The notes below the pieces were generated by a model. That model worked only from the letters and a program-made list of their open reading frames with translations, was not told the DNA's origin and ran no database searches. From assembly GCF_019042275.1 (NCBI RefSeq), contig NZ_JAHQCW010000010.1, positions 1 through 64,000 of the forward strand: DNA of 64,000 bases, read 5' to 3'. A program made the position numbers and the translations under genes. Numbering within the stretch: position 1 is the stretch's first letter; every line of letters begins with the position of its first letter. Below, one piece after another: positions 51,660 through 60,834 of this stretch. Source of the DNA: Diplocloster agilis. Its GTDB lineage: Bacteria > Bacillota > Clostridia > Lachnospirales > Lachnospiraceae.

Positions 51660-53477
51660 ATGAAGCTTATAAAGAATTTAAAACAAAAACAGGGCATTTC
51701 CTTTCAGCCGCTTTTGATTCTTTGTATATCCGGTCTGCTGTCCGTTACCGCATTATTACTGTTGGCAGTACCTGCCCGCTTATATGCGTCATTATACGAA
51801 GAGCAGGCGAAGGGATATTGCGGCAATATCGTTTACCAGACCAGCGTCGGAATCTCCCAGGCCATCACCGCTTTTGACGTCAAGATCAACCGTCTGGCGG
51901 ATGCTCCCGTAATCCGGTCAATCTTAAGCTCCCCCGCCGCCGCTGCCGATATGTGGTATGAATATAAGACAGCTGTCTCAGACCACTTTGTTCCGCAGAC
52001 CATAGACGATTATTACCTCCAGGAGCTGGATCTATATATCAAGGGAGCGGACACTGTACTGCAGTACGGCAGTAAGCCATTACACCTTCCGGTCCCCTTT
52101 GAAAGTTCGTATTATCATCATTCGCTGATATATCCGGTTGAGATGAATTGGTTAGGCTATAATACCGCAGACGACTGCATCGATATTACAAAGGTGCTAT
52201 ACGATTACTCTACATATGAAGTACAGGGATTCTTTGTTATTCGGCTGTCTAAAGACTTCCTTCTGGATAAATTTGAAGCGTTTAATACCATTGATCCGGA
52301 ACAGCTGTATATTCTGGACGATAAAGGCACGGTACTTTGTTCTAACAGTACTGCATACTTAGGTCAGCCGTTCCCTTATCCCTATGAACAGCTGGCCGAA
52401 GAACAGGGGTCGGTCAAGACGAAGGACCATATGATCGTCTATTCCGGATTCCAGAATATCTCCACAGACTTTCCCTACCGGAACTGGACTGCCGCGATCA
52501 CTCTGGACCAGAATAAGCTGTTGAAGGATTTCCGCAGGATACTGTACCTGTTCATCGGCATTACGGCCGGAATCATTGCGGCCGGTGTCTTTATTACTGT
52601 TTACCTCTCCCGCTATGTGACGCATCCGATCGAGCATGTGGTACAGGCGATGAATGAGGTGGAACACGAGAATCTGCAGGTCCGTCTTGCGGATACCCAT
52701 CAAATACGGGAGATCCGGTCTATTAACCACGGTTTTAACCGTATGACCATCCGTCTGGATACGCTGATCAACACCGTATATAAGACACAGCTGGCGCAAA
52801 AGGAGGCACAGCTTAAGATATTGCGGTCCCAGATTAACCCCCACTTTTTATTCAACACCCTACAGCTTATTAGCTGGAAAGCCTATGAATATGAAGCTTA
52901 TCAGGTTTGTGAAATGATCGACAGCTTAAGCTATATGCTGCAGACTGATCTGGAAACAGGGGATGACAACTGGCATACACTTCGGGATGAGATGGAATAC
53001 ATCCGGCACTACGAACGAATCATCCACTGCAAATATGAGAATAAAATCACCTTCAACTTTCAGATCCCTGACGAATTGCTGGATTGCAGAATCCCGAAAC
53101 TGATTATTCAACCGTTTTTGGAAAATTCTGTCTCCCACGGACTGGCGCCGAAAGATGGAGAAGGATATGTCACATTGCGCGTATCCGGCGAAGAACAGGT
53201 ACTGACAGCGGTCATCGCAGATGACGGAGTCGGAATGCGTGGCGGGCTCTTAGCCGCTCTTCAGGACCCGGTTCCGCCATCCCGGATGGAAGAGGCAGAC
53301 GCAAAGGGACATCATATTGCCCTCTCTAACATTCAGAACCGCATTCACATTTTATATGGGGAACCATACGGCTTTGAGATCGAAAGCCGGCTATATGAAG
53401 GGACGGTCGTGACCTTACGCATCCCGCTCGAAAAAGGAGACAGACCATATGTTAAAAGTATTGATCATAGAAGATGA
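51660..53477 (+). CDS. YesM-type sensor histidine kinase
   Basis: 605 residues: membrane segments near 18-40 and 293-315 flank an extracellular sensing domain. A HAMP domain (HPIEHVVQAMNEVEHENLQ) follows, then the His-kinase motif RSQINPHFLFNTLQLISW near 390 (phospho-His), N-box LIIQPFLENSVSHGL near 480, and the ATPase G-box DDGVGM. GGAGG lies seven bases before ATG 51660; an ATG at 51624 is upstream of it. It overlaps the response-regulator gene by 29 bp. The divergent sugar operon is its likely target. Confidence 0.94.
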   Translation: MKLIKNLKQKQGISFQPLLILCISGLLSVTALLLLAVPARLYASLYEEQAKGYCGNIVYQTSVGISQAITAFDVKINRLADAPVIRSILSSPAAAADMWYEYKTAVSDHFVPQTIDDYYLQELDLYIKGADTVLQYGSKPLHLPVPFESSYYHHSLIYPVEMNWLGYNTADDCIDITKVLYDYSTYEVQGFFVIRLSKDFLLDKFEAFNTIDPEQLYILDDKGTVLCSNSTAYLGQPFPYPYEQLAEEQGSVKTKDHMIVYSGFQNISTDFPYRNWTAAITLDQNKLLKDFRRILYLFIGITAGIIAAGVFITVYLSRYVTHPIEHVVQAMNEVEHENLQVRLADTHQIREIRSINHGFNRMTIRLDTLINTVYKTQLAQKEAQLKILRSQINPHFLFNTLQLISWKAYEYEAYQVCEMIDSLSYMLQTDLETGDDNWHTLRDEMEYIRHYERIIHCKYENKITFNFQIPDELLDCRIPKLIIQPFLENSVSHGLAPKDGEGYVTLRVSGEEQVLTAVIADDGVGMRGGLLAALQDPVPPSRMEEADAKGHHIALSNIQNRIHILYGEPYGFEIESRLYEGTVVTLRIPLEKGDRPYVKSIDHRR

Positions 53478-54996
53478 AGCCGGCATCCGTAACAGTATCG
53501 CTAACGCTTTTTCCTGGGAAGAGATGGGGTGTGAACTGTTTGGCGCTGCCGGTTCAGGGCTCCAGGCCCTGGAGCTGTGCCTGAATACTCCGCCCGATCT
53601 GGTGATTTCGGATATCGTTATGCCTGGGATTGACGGCCTGACTTTTTTGAAATATATCAGGGAAAAATATCCGTTCACCCAATTTATCATTTTGACCGGA
53701 CACAGGAATTTTGACTATGCTAAGGATGCCTTGAATCTGGGCGCTGCGTTTTTTATGCTGAAGCCCATCAATTTCATAGAACTTGAGAATTCGATTCGCA
53801 AACTGATAGAGAAGATCATGCAGGAGAGGGAAAACAAAAAAATAGAGACCCAGCAGGAGCATATCCTGAGAAGCCTCCTGAACGGACGAATCTATCACAA
53901 TACTTCCCTGCTTCCTCAGGTCAAAAATCTTCTCAACCAGATCGCTTATTATCGAGTCTGTGTGTTAAAATTCGATGATGAGATCGAAAACGATCCGTTC
54001 CGTCTGCAGAACCTGATGGTGTTTTGCGAGAATCTGACAGCCCGGGAAAATCTTTTAATGGTAAAAACGGACAATGCCCACCTGGTATTTATTCTGCTGT
54101 TATCACAAAAAGATGCGTCCTTTGAGGATATGAAAGGCTATCTGATCCAACTGCTTCATCGTATTTTCGAGTTCTTCCACGTCTCTGTCTCTGCCGGAGT
54201 CAGTGAGATCCGGCACGGATATGATACGCTGCATGAGGCGTATATTCAGGGCCTTCGGGCACTGGGGCAGAAATTCTTTACCGGAAGCGGATGTGTCCAT
54301 ATGTTTCATAAAACAGGATCACTTCCCGCAGTAACAGATTACAATCAACTGCTTGGATTCTGCCAGGATATCCTTACCTGGCTAGGAAGCGGCAATCCTG
54401 ACAGCTTGAGCCGGTTCACCGACCGCCTGTTTTCAGAACTCCTGGCCTCTTTCGGAAGTGATGCCAGTCTGCTGAAAAGTTCTTTTTTGATTCTCTTTAC
54501 GCTGTGTATCCAAAGGACCATCGGGGAGGATGCCCGTCAGATGTCCATTCTGCTGGAGCGGTATTCGAACTTCCAGAAAGTGATCCATTGTGAGAATATC
54601 GAGATCCTCAAAGAACTTATGCTAAACCTTATTATGGATCTCGCGGATTATCACATTGTAAAATCAGGCACCAAACAGATGATCGTGCAGAAGATCACCG
54701 ATTTCATTGACCAGAATTATCAGGAGAACATATCATTAAACGACGCTGCCAGGGTTGTTTACTTATCCCCCTCCTATTTGAGTACGCTGATTACGAATGA
54801 AACGGGAAAAAATTTTACGGAGATCTTAAATGAAGTGAGAGTCAAAAATGCGATCGAGCTGTTAAAAGATCCATCACGGAAAATCTCGGAGATTGCTTAT
54901 GCTGTGGGGTTTCATGAGCCGCAGTATTTTTCGATTATTTTTAAAAAGCTGACAGACCTGACTCCCAGGGATTATCGGAAGATGTATCTGAACTGA
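53449..54996 (+). CDS. YesN-type response regulator, AraC family
   Basis: 515 residues: receiver domain with Asp55 (DLVISDIVMPGIDG), TGH and LKPIN motifs; a middle region of about 270 residues; and a C-terminal AraC double HTH (about 415-513; ISLNDAARVVYLSPSYLSTLI, KISEIAYAVGFHEPQYFSIIFKK). Begins inside the kinase gene, so the two are translated together. Probably activates the ABC operon that starts at 51339. Confidence 0.95.
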   Translation: MLKVLIIEDEAGIRNSIANAFSWEEMGCELFGAAGSGLQALELCLNTPPDLVISDIVMPGIDGLTFLKYIREKYPFTQFIILTGHRNFDYAKDALNLGAAFFMLKPINFIELENSIRKLIEKIMQERENKKIETQQEHILRSLLNGRIYHNTSLLPQVKNLLNQIAYYRVCVLKFDDEIENDPFRLQNLMVFCENLTARENLLMVKTDNAHLVFILLLSQKDASFEDMKGYLIQLLHRIFEFFHVSVSAGVSEIRHGYDTLHEAYIQGLRALGQKFFTGSGCVHMFHKTGSLPAVTDYNQLLGFCQDILTWLGSGNPDSLSRFTDRLFSELLASFGSDASLLKSSFLILFTLCIQRTIGEDARQMSILLERYSNFQKVIHCENIEILKELMLNLIMDLADYHIVKSGTKQMIVQKITDFIDQNYQENISLNDAARVVYLSPSYLSTLITNETGKNFTEILNEVRVKNAIELLKDPSRKISEIAYAVGFHEPQYFSIIFKKLTDLTPRDYRKMYLN

Positions 54997-55057
54997 ATTC
55001 GGGATGGATACGGCAGTTCAAAAAGGATTTGCATATGGGAATTAAAAACAGCTATTG

Positions 55058-55086
55058 TTGACTGGATAATCGGTTAATGCTATACT
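55058..55086 (+). promoter_or_regulatory. Promoter of cobalamin operon
   Basis: TTGACT (55058-55063), 17-nt spacer, TATACT (55081-55086). It lies just before the cobalamin riboswitch and matches the vegetative consensus well. Confidence 0.7.
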
Positions 55087-55113
55087 TTATCGTGTATTTA
55101 CAATCCAATATGA

Positions 55114-55296
55114 AAAGGTGCCCGCGCAGCCAGTGCGAGGGATAATAGGGAAACAGGTGAAAAACCTGTGCGGTCCCGCCGCTGTAAGGCTTTTGCGGAT
55201 CAGTTGACAGATACCACTGTATGGAACGAAGGATGATTCCGTATGGGAAGGAATGAGATCCGCGGAAAATAAAGCCGAGCCAGAAAACCTGCCTTT
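55114..55296 (+). ncRNA. Cobalamin (B12) riboswitch
   Basis: AdoCbl-type aptamer features in order: AGGTGCC at about 55116, AGGGAAACAGGTGAAAAACCTG, the GCGGTCCCGCCGCTGTAA block near 55170, TACCACTG near 55212, GGGAAGGAATGAGATC, and the GAGCCAGAAAACCTGCC end, which closes P1 with AGGTGCC. It controls the cbiK-led operon with the terminator at 55372; a CTGCCA/TGGCAG hairpin near 55315-55335 lies between and may be part of the switch. Confidence 0.93.
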
Positions 55297-55371
55297 TGAT
55301 AGGACTTACGCGAGCTGCCACGGAGTATGGCAGGGTGTGAGAAACGGATCCGGTATAGGATGTGTTTTCAT

Positions 55372-55411
55372 ACGCTTTTTTATGTGTAAGCCGCATAAAA
55401 GGGCGTTTTTT
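55372..55411 (+). terminator. Riboswitch-linked terminator
   Basis: ACGCTTTTTTATG (55372-55384) pairs with CATAAAAGGGCGT (55394-55406), two G-T pairs included, followed by six T. It is placed 75 bp after the aptamer, so bound cobalamin should favour termination before cbiK. Confidence 0.85.
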
Positions 55412-55477
55412 CATTCCATAAGAAAGAGTGCATTATAGGAAAGAGCGTGCTATGGAACAGCATTATTGGAGGAACGT

Positions 55478-56248
55478 ATGAAAAAAGGAATACTGGTAGT
55501 GAGCTTTGGAACGACTTATCCGGATACACGGGAAAAAACGATTGGGGCCATCGAAGAAAAAATACGCGCCTCGTTTCCGGCGTACCGGGTATACCGCGCA
55601 TTTACCAGCAGGATCGTGCGCAGCAGGATAGAAGAAGCGGAGGGCATCCGGGTGTTGGATGTGAAGAGCGCGCTGGATCAGATGCTGGCGGACGGGATAG
55701 AGGAAGCGGTGGTACAGCCCACCCATATTATCGACGGGATTGAAAACGAACTGATGAAAGAGGAAGCGGAGACGTTCAGAGAGCGCTTCCGGTATCTTGG
55801 GATCGGAGAACCTTTGCTGAAAAGCGATGAGGATTATGATATCGTCGCCGGCATTCTGGAAAACGAAAAACCCGGGGACGGACAGGCTGTTGTATTTATG
55901 GGACACGGCAGCGAACATTTTGCAAACGCCTCTTACCAGCGGCTGCAAAAGGTGCTGCATGGCAGAGGACATGAAGACTACTACATATCGACGGTAGAAG
56001 GAACGCCGGATATCCACGAGACCTTAGGGGAGGTGGGCAAAGGCGGCTATGAATCCGTCTCCCTGGTTCCGTTTATGATCGTGGCCGGCGACCATGCGAA
56101 AAATGATATGGCCGGGGAGGAAGACTCCTGGTGCCGCCTGTTTCGGACAAAGGGATATCAGGTGCAATGCAGGTTAAAAGGCCTGGGGGAAGATCCGGCG
56201 ATACAGGAACTGTTTATCTCCCATCTTCGCCGGGCTTTGCCACAATAA
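55478..56248 (+). CDS. cbiK: Sirohydrochlorin cobaltochelatase
   Basis: Inserts Co2+ into sirohydrochlorin, the entry step of anaerobic cobalamin synthesis. The 256-residue product has the CbiK N-terminus (LVVSFGTTYPDTREKTIGAIE), the first metal-ligand motif QPTHIIDG near residue 86 and GHGSEHFANASY near 142, with SLVPFMIVAGDHA near 195. No signal peptide is seen. ATG 55478 follows GGAGG; an in-frame TTG at 55466 precedes that site. Its last 35 bp overlap cobI on the other strand. Confidence 0.95.
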   Translation: MKKGILVVSFGTTYPDTREKTIGAIEEKIRASFPAYRVYRAFTSRIVRSRIEEAEGIRVLDVKSALDQMLADGIEEAVVQPTHIIDGIENELMKEEAETFRERFRYLGIGEPLLKSDEDYDIVAGILENEKPGDGQAVVFMGHGSEHFANASYQRLQKVLHGRGHEDYYISTVEGTPDIHETLGEVGKGGYESVSLVPFMIVAGDHAKNDMAGEEDSWCRLFRTKGYQVQCRLKGLGEDPAIQELFISHLRRALPQ

Positions 56249-56909
56249 GGGACAGATAACCCGCAGAATCCGGGATGTCCTTAAGAGCAGGATAGATCTT
56301 TTCGGTTGAAAGGCCGCAGTTTTCCACCATGGCTGCGGTGAGGCTGCGGTGCTTTAACTGATCCCGCACCTTTGCCAGCTGTTTTCCGGATTTCATCAGG
56401 ACCTTCGTGCCGGGAAAATCAAGGACATCTTCTGTGGGATAAGCGCCCGGTATGATGACCATAGGCTCCGCTCTTTCCACCAGGCCGATGTTTAAAGCTG
56501 CGGCCGCGGCGCAGAACGAGGGAATCCCGCTTATGATTTCCGTCGGATAGCCGTGGGAGGAAGCGAGTTTTTTCAGATACAGATAGGTGGAGTAGATCGC
56601 CGGATCTCCAAGGGTGAGAAAACACACGGATTCGCCTTTGGACAATACGTCCTCGATCTGGGCGCAGCCGGCCTCGTGGCTGGCCTGCAGCCGTGCTTCA
56701 TCTTTGGTCATGGGCATCTGTATGTACAGACAGGGCTTGTCTTGAATCCGGGGAACCGCCTGGACGGCGATCTGATAGGCGGCGCAGCTTTCTTTGTCTA
56801 CCCCGGGGATCGCAAGCCATGCAGTTTCCGAGAGTATCCGGACGGCTTTTAGCGTCAGCAGTTCCGGATCTCCGGGACCGACGCCAACTCCGTATAAAGT
56901 ACCATTCAT
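56214..56909 (-). CDS. cobI: Precorrin-2/cobalt-factor-2 C20-methyltransferase
   Basis: Methylates C20 of the corrin ring with SAM (CbiL/CobI). The 231-residue product has YGVGVGPGDPELLTLKA at the N-terminus and LTLGDPAIYSTYLYLKK near 88, the usual SAM-methylase landmarks. AAAGGAG precedes ATG 56909. It is encoded opposite to the rest of the operon: its 3' end overlaps cbiK and its start is 115 bp from that of cbiD. It therefore needs its own promoter, for which the minus strand offers a TACAAT near 56980 as a candidate. Confidence 0.94.
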   Translation of the reverse strand: MNGTLYGVGVGPGDPELLTLKAVRILSETAWLAIPGVDKESCAAYQIAVQAVPRIQDKPCLYIQMPMTKDEARLQASHEAGCAQIEDVLSKGESVCFLTLGDPAIYSTYLYLKKLASSHGYPTEIISGIPSFCAAAAALNIGLVERAEPMVIIPGAYPTEDVLDFPGTKVLMKSGKQLAKVRDQLKHRSLTAAMVENCGLSTEKIYPALKDIPDSAGYLSLIVAKPGEDGR

Positions 56910-57024
56910 CGATGGGTCTCCTTTCATAGGGCGGCAGAGGAATCCAAAAGGATATCAGCCACAAATTATTTGCATTGTATCATGGGATAGAAAGATTGAA
57001 AAGTAAAATTTTCGGGTGATCGAG

Positions 57025-58176
57025 ATGCTGGAAGAATACCGGTATAAGGATAAAAAAAAATTAAGATGCGGCTACACCACCGGCTCCTGCGCGGCGGCGG
57101 CGGCCAAGGCGGCCGCTCAGATGCTGCTTGACGGGAACAGAATCGACGCGGTGGAACTGACGACGCCGGGAGGGGTGCTTTTGCAGCTGCCCCTGTCCGG
57201 AATCCGGCAGGAGAACGGCTCTGTTACCTGCGGGGTAAAAAAGGACGCGGGCGACGATGCGGATATCACGGATGGAATCCTCATCTATGCCACCGTGCGC
57301 AGAACCGGCCGGGGAATCCGCCTGGACGCAGGGGAGGGGATCGGCAGGGTGACCAGGGAAGGGCTTCAGCAAAAGCCGGGACAGCCCGCGATTAACCAGG
57401 GCCCCCGGAATATGATCCGCCGGGCGGTGGAGGAGATTGCGGACCGGTATGGGTACGAAGGCGGTTTTGAAATCATTTTGTCCGCGCCGGGCGGAGAAAA
57501 GATCGCGGAAAAAACCTTTAATCCAAGGCTTGGAATTGAAGGCGGCATCTCAATCCTTGGGTCGACCGGGATCGTGGAGCCTATGAGCGAGGCAGCGTTG
57601 GTGGAGACGATCCGGCTGGAGCTCCAGGTGAAGGCGGCTGCCGGCGTCCGAGAGTTATTGGCGGCTCCTGGGAATTACGGAAGGGACTTTGCCTCGGAAC
57701 AGCTGGGAATTGACCTGGATCCCTGTGTGAAATGCAGTAATTTTATCGGGGATACTCTGGATATGGCCTGTCAGATGGATTTTCGCAGCCTGCTTCTCAT
57801 CGGGCATATCGGAAAGCTGGTGAAGCTCGGAGCCGGGGTTATGAATACCCACTCCCGGTCTGCGGACGCCAGGATGGAGACGCTGGCCGCCTGTCTGCTG
57901 CAGGCGGGAGGAGACGCACAGACGGGAAGACAGATCCTTAGCTGTATCACTACAGACGAGGCGTTGGAGATTCTGCAGGAAGCGGGAATGAAGGAAGCCG
58001 CGATGAAAGTATTGGTAAACAAAATAGAGGTTCATCTGAACCACAGAACGGGCGGGGAACTGGAAACTGGCGTGATTCTATTTTCAAATGAATTCGGATT
58101 ATTGGGACAGTCACAAAACGCGGACCGGATGCTGGAGCAGTTTCGTGACAAATCCACAAAAAAGGAGAGCAGGTGA
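57025..58176 (+). CDS. cbiD: Cobalt-precorrin-5B C1-methyltransferase
   Basis: Methylates C1 of the ring in the anaerobic route. The 383-residue product has the invariant LRCGYTTGSCAAAAAKAA near residue 13, PGGEKIAEKTFNPRLGIEGGISILGSTG-type core near 155-185 (read in parts: NPRLGIEGG, ILGSTGIVEPMS) and GHIGKLVKLGAG near 255. ATG 57025 and GTG 57016 are both possible; neither has a strong ribosome site. Transcription must come through the antisense cobI segment or from the 115-bp gap. Confidence 0.95.
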   Translation: MLEEYRYKDKKKLRCGYTTGSCAAAAAKAAAQMLLDGNRIDAVELTTPGGVLLQLPLSGIRQENGSVTCGVKKDAGDDADITDGILIYATVRRTGRGIRLDAGEGIGRVTREGLQQKPGQPAINQGPRNMIRRAVEEIADRYGYEGGFEIILSAPGGEKIAEKTFNPRLGIEGGISILGSTGIVEPMSEAALVETIRLELQVKAAAGVRELLAAPGNYGRDFASEQLGIDLDPCVKCSNFIGDTLDMACQMDFRSLLLIGHIGKLVKLGAGVMNTHSRSADARMETLAACLLQAGGDAQTGRQILSCITTDEALEILQEAGMKEAAMKVLVNKIEVHLNHRTGGELETGVILFSNEFGLLGQSQNADRMLEQFRDKSTKKESR

Positions 58177-58180
58177 CAAT

Positions 58181-58939
58181 ATGATAAATTTTGTGGGAGC
58201 GGGTCCCGGCGCAAAGGATCTGATTACGGTACGGGGGCTGGAGCTGCTCCGAACGGCGGATATCATTATCTACGCCGGGTCGTTGGTGAATCCGGAGCTT
58301 CTTCAGGAGGCGGCTGTCGGCTGCCGGATATATAACAGCGCTTATATGACTCTGGACGAGGTCGTTAAGGTGATGATCGACGGGGAACGCTCCGGGTATA
58401 AAGTGGTACGCCTGCACACCGGAGATCCGTCCCTGTACGGGGCCATCCGGGAGCAGATGGACAGGCTTGAAGAGGCGGGAATCGGCTATCAGGTATGCCC
58501 CGGAGTCAGCAGCTTTTGCGCGGCGGCAGCGGCGCTGCAGGCAGAATATACGCTCCCGGCGGTTTCCCAGTCGGTGATCATTACCAGAATGGAAGGAAGG
58601 ACGCCGGTACCGGAGAAGGAAAAGCTGCATCTGCTGGCGGGACATGGCTGCACCATGGTGATTTTCTTAAGCGTAGGCATGGTAGAAAAGGTACGGCAGG
58701 AACTGCTTGACGGCGCTTACTCGGAGGAAACGCCCTGTGCTATCGTATATAAGGCCAGCTGGAAAGAGGAGCAGATCGTTCGGGGAAAGCTTAAGGAGCT
58801 GCCTCAGATGGCGCTAAACCATGGAATCCGGAAAACAGCGCTGATCGTGGTGGGAGAATGCCTGGGAGATGACTATGAACTGTCGAAGCTGTATGACGCG
58901 TCCTTTACCACTGAGTTTCGAAAGGGGACGAAAGTATGA
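58181..58939 (+). CDS. cbiF: Cobalt-precorrin-4 / precorrin-4 C11-methyltransferase
   Basis: SAM-dependent methylation at C11. 252 residues with FVGAGPGAKDLITVRG at the N-terminus, YAGSLVNPELL near 28, LHTGDPSLYGAI near 76 and PGVSSFCAAAAAL near 106, all typical of CbiF/CobM. AAAGGAGAG lies before ATG 58181; the frame extends upstream into cbiD without a ribosome site. Ends in a 4-bp ATGA overlap with cbiG. Confidence 0.96.
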   Translation: MINFVGAGPGAKDLITVRGLELLRTADIIIYAGSLVNPELLQEAAVGCRIYNSAYMTLDEVVKVMIDGERSGYKVVRLHTGDPSLYGAIREQMDRLEEAGIGYQVCPGVSSFCAAAAALQAEYTLPAVSQSVIITRMEGRTPVPEKEKLHLLAGHGCTMVIFLSVGMVEKVRQELLDGAYSEETPCAIVYKASWKEEQIVRGKLKELPQMALNHGIRKTALIVVGECLGDDYELSKLYDASFTTEFRKGTKV

Positions 58940-60078
58940 GGCGCACGGCCATCCTGTCATTTACGGAAAAAGGCACCGGACTGAATCTATGGCTTGGTGA
59001 GAAGCTCAGGGAGGCATTCCCGGAAACGGAGATCGAAAGTTATGCGGTCAGTCGGTTTGCGCAGGGAACATGCAGGCCGTTTACAAGTGTTTCGGATCTG
59101 ATGCGAGAGCTCTTTCCCGGCATGGACGGGATATTGTTCATTGGAGCGATGGGCATTGCCGTGCGAAGCATTGCGCCGTTTATAGAGGGCAAGGACCGGG
59201 ACCCGGCGGTGCTGGTGATGGATGAGCTTGGGAAATATTGCGTCAGTGTACTGTCCGGACATCTGGGGGGCGCCAACGAATGGTGCCGGGAAGTCGCCGT
59301 ATGCGCCGGGGCCCGGCCGGTGATTACCACGGCTACGGACTGTGAACGCCGTTTCGCGGTAGATGTCTTCGCTGCGGAAAATTTTCTGAAGGTTACTGAG
59401 ATCGGTAAAATAAAGGAGATCTCCGGCAGGATCCTGGAAGGGAAAATGGTGGGAGCGGTTGCGGAAGAGGAAATATCGGGACCGGTCCCGGATGGCTTAC
59501 GGGTATATTCAATACCTGCCTCTTTGCCCGATGCGGCCGGGATTCCAGATATGGAGGCCGGGAACCCGGATATAGAGGCCGGGATCTATATCGGATACAA
59601 TAAAACAGCGCAGCCGTTTCCGATCACCCTGCATCTGATCCCCCGGGATCTGTTCGTGGGGATGGGATGTAAAAAGGGAATTCCCTTCCATGAGCTGGAA
59701 GCGTTTTTGAACCGGACCCTGGAGCAGCGGGGAATGGATATAGAGCGGGTCCGGGGGATTTACTCCATTGACCGGAAAAAAGAGGAAGAGGGCCTTATTA
59801 GGCTGGCGTATAAACTGAGGGTCCCGTTTGTGACATTCTCAGAGGAAGCGCTTCGGAAGGTAAAAGGAGAGTTTCAGGGCTCCGCTTTCGTGGAGCATAC
59901 GGTAGGGGTGGATAATGTCTGCGAGAGGAGCGCGGTGCTTGGAAGTGAGGGCGGAGAATTAGTGGTTCCCAAACAGGCGGAAAACGGTATGACCCTGGCC
60001 GTTGCACAGAAGAAATACCGAATCCGCTGGACATGGCAGGCGGAGAAGAGATCGGATAAAGATTCCGCAGAGGAATGA
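58936..60078 (+). CDS. cbiG: Cobalt-precorrin 5A hydrolase
   Basis: Opens the delta-lactone of cobalt-precorrin 5A, releasing acetaldehyde. The 380-residue product has the N-terminal CbiG domain (GAMGIAVRSIAPFI near 73, LSGHLGGANEWC near 110), a middle linker, and the C-terminal CbiG_C domain (LFVGMGCKKGIPFHELEAF near 236, VDNVCERSAVL near 325). Linker DNA at 59536-59577 is a 21-bp in-frame tandem duplication (GIPDMEA/GNPDIEA). Overlaps cbiF by 4 bp. Confidence 0.95.
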   Translation: MRRTAILSFTEKGTGLNLWLGEKLREAFPETEIESYAVSRFAQGTCRPFTSVSDLMRELFPGMDGILFIGAMGIAVRSIAPFIEGKDRDPAVLVMDELGKYCVSVLSGHLGGANEWCREVAVCAGARPVITTATDCERRFAVDVFAAENFLKVTEIGKIKEISGRILEGKMVGAVAEEEISGPVPDGLRVYSIPASLPDAAGIPDMEAGNPDIEAGIYIGYNKTAQPFPITLHLIPRDLFVGMGCKKGIPFHELEAFLNRTLEQRGMDIERVRGIYSIDRKKEEEGLIRLAYKLRVPFVTFSEEALRKVKGEFQGSAFVEHTVGVDNVCERSAVLGSEGGELVVPKQAENGMTLAVAQKKYRIRWTWQAEKRSDKDSAEE

Positions 60079-60102
60079 TGAAAGATAGAAGGAGCGGTTG
60101 AA

Positions 60103-60834
60103 ATGTTAAGAGTGATTGGATTTGGACCCGGAGGCTACGAATATATGACGATCGAAGCAAAGAAGGCGTTGGAAGCGAGCGATCTGATTGTGGGTTATAC
60201 CGTCTATACGGATTTGATCCGGGAATATTTTCAGGAGAAAGAATATTATACCACGCCGATGAAGCAGGAGACCGAGCGGTGCCGGTATGCGCTTACGCAG
60301 GCCCGGGAGGGCCGGGAGGTGGCTGTGGTATGCAGCGGTGACAGCGGCGTGTATGGGATGGCGAGCCTGCTCTGTGAACTGGCCGGAGACGAGCCGGGAA
60401 CCACGCTTAAGTTCATAGCCGGAGTAACGGCGGCCTGCAGCGGCGGTGCGGTACTTGGAGCCCCTCTCTCCCATGACTTCGCAGTGATCAGCCTGAGCGA
60501 TCTGCTGACCCCTATGGAACTGATCCGGCAGCGCGTCGCGTTGTGCGCTCAGGCCGATATGGTTTTGTGCATTTACAACCCGTCCAGCCGCAAACGGAAA
60601 GATTATCTGAAGGAAGCCTGTGATATCATCCTGCAATATCAGTCGCCGGATACGGTCTGCGGATATGTGAAACAGATCGGCAGAGAAGGGGAGGAGGCTG
60701 TGATCTGCACCCTCCGGGAATTGCGGGAAACACAGGTGGATATGTTTACCACCGTGTACATAGGCAGCAGCCGGACGAAGAAAATCGGAAATTGGATGGT
60801 GACTCCCCGTGGATACCGTTATGCGTCGGTATAA
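60103..60834 (+). CDS. cobJ: Precorrin-3B C17-methyltransferase
   Basis: Methylates C17 with ring contraction (CobJ/CbiH). The 243-residue product has IGFGPGGYEYMTIEAKKAL at the start, VGYTVYTDLI near 28, VCSGDSGVYGMASLL near 76 and APLSHDFAVISLSDLLTP near 121. AAGGAG precedes the ATG. Its end overlaps cobK by 14 bp. Confidence 0.95.
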   Translation: MLRVIGFGPGGYEYMTIEAKKALEASDLIVGYTVYTDLIREYFQEKEYYTTPMKQETERCRYALTQAREGREVAVVCSGDSGVYGMASLLCELAGDEPGTTLKFIAGVTAACSGGAVLGAPLSHDFAVISLSDLLTPMELIRQRVALCAQADMVLCIYNPSSRKRKDYLKEACDIILQYQSPDTVCGYVKQIGREGEEAVICTLRELRETQVDMFTTVYIGSSRTKKIGNWMVTPRGYRYASV

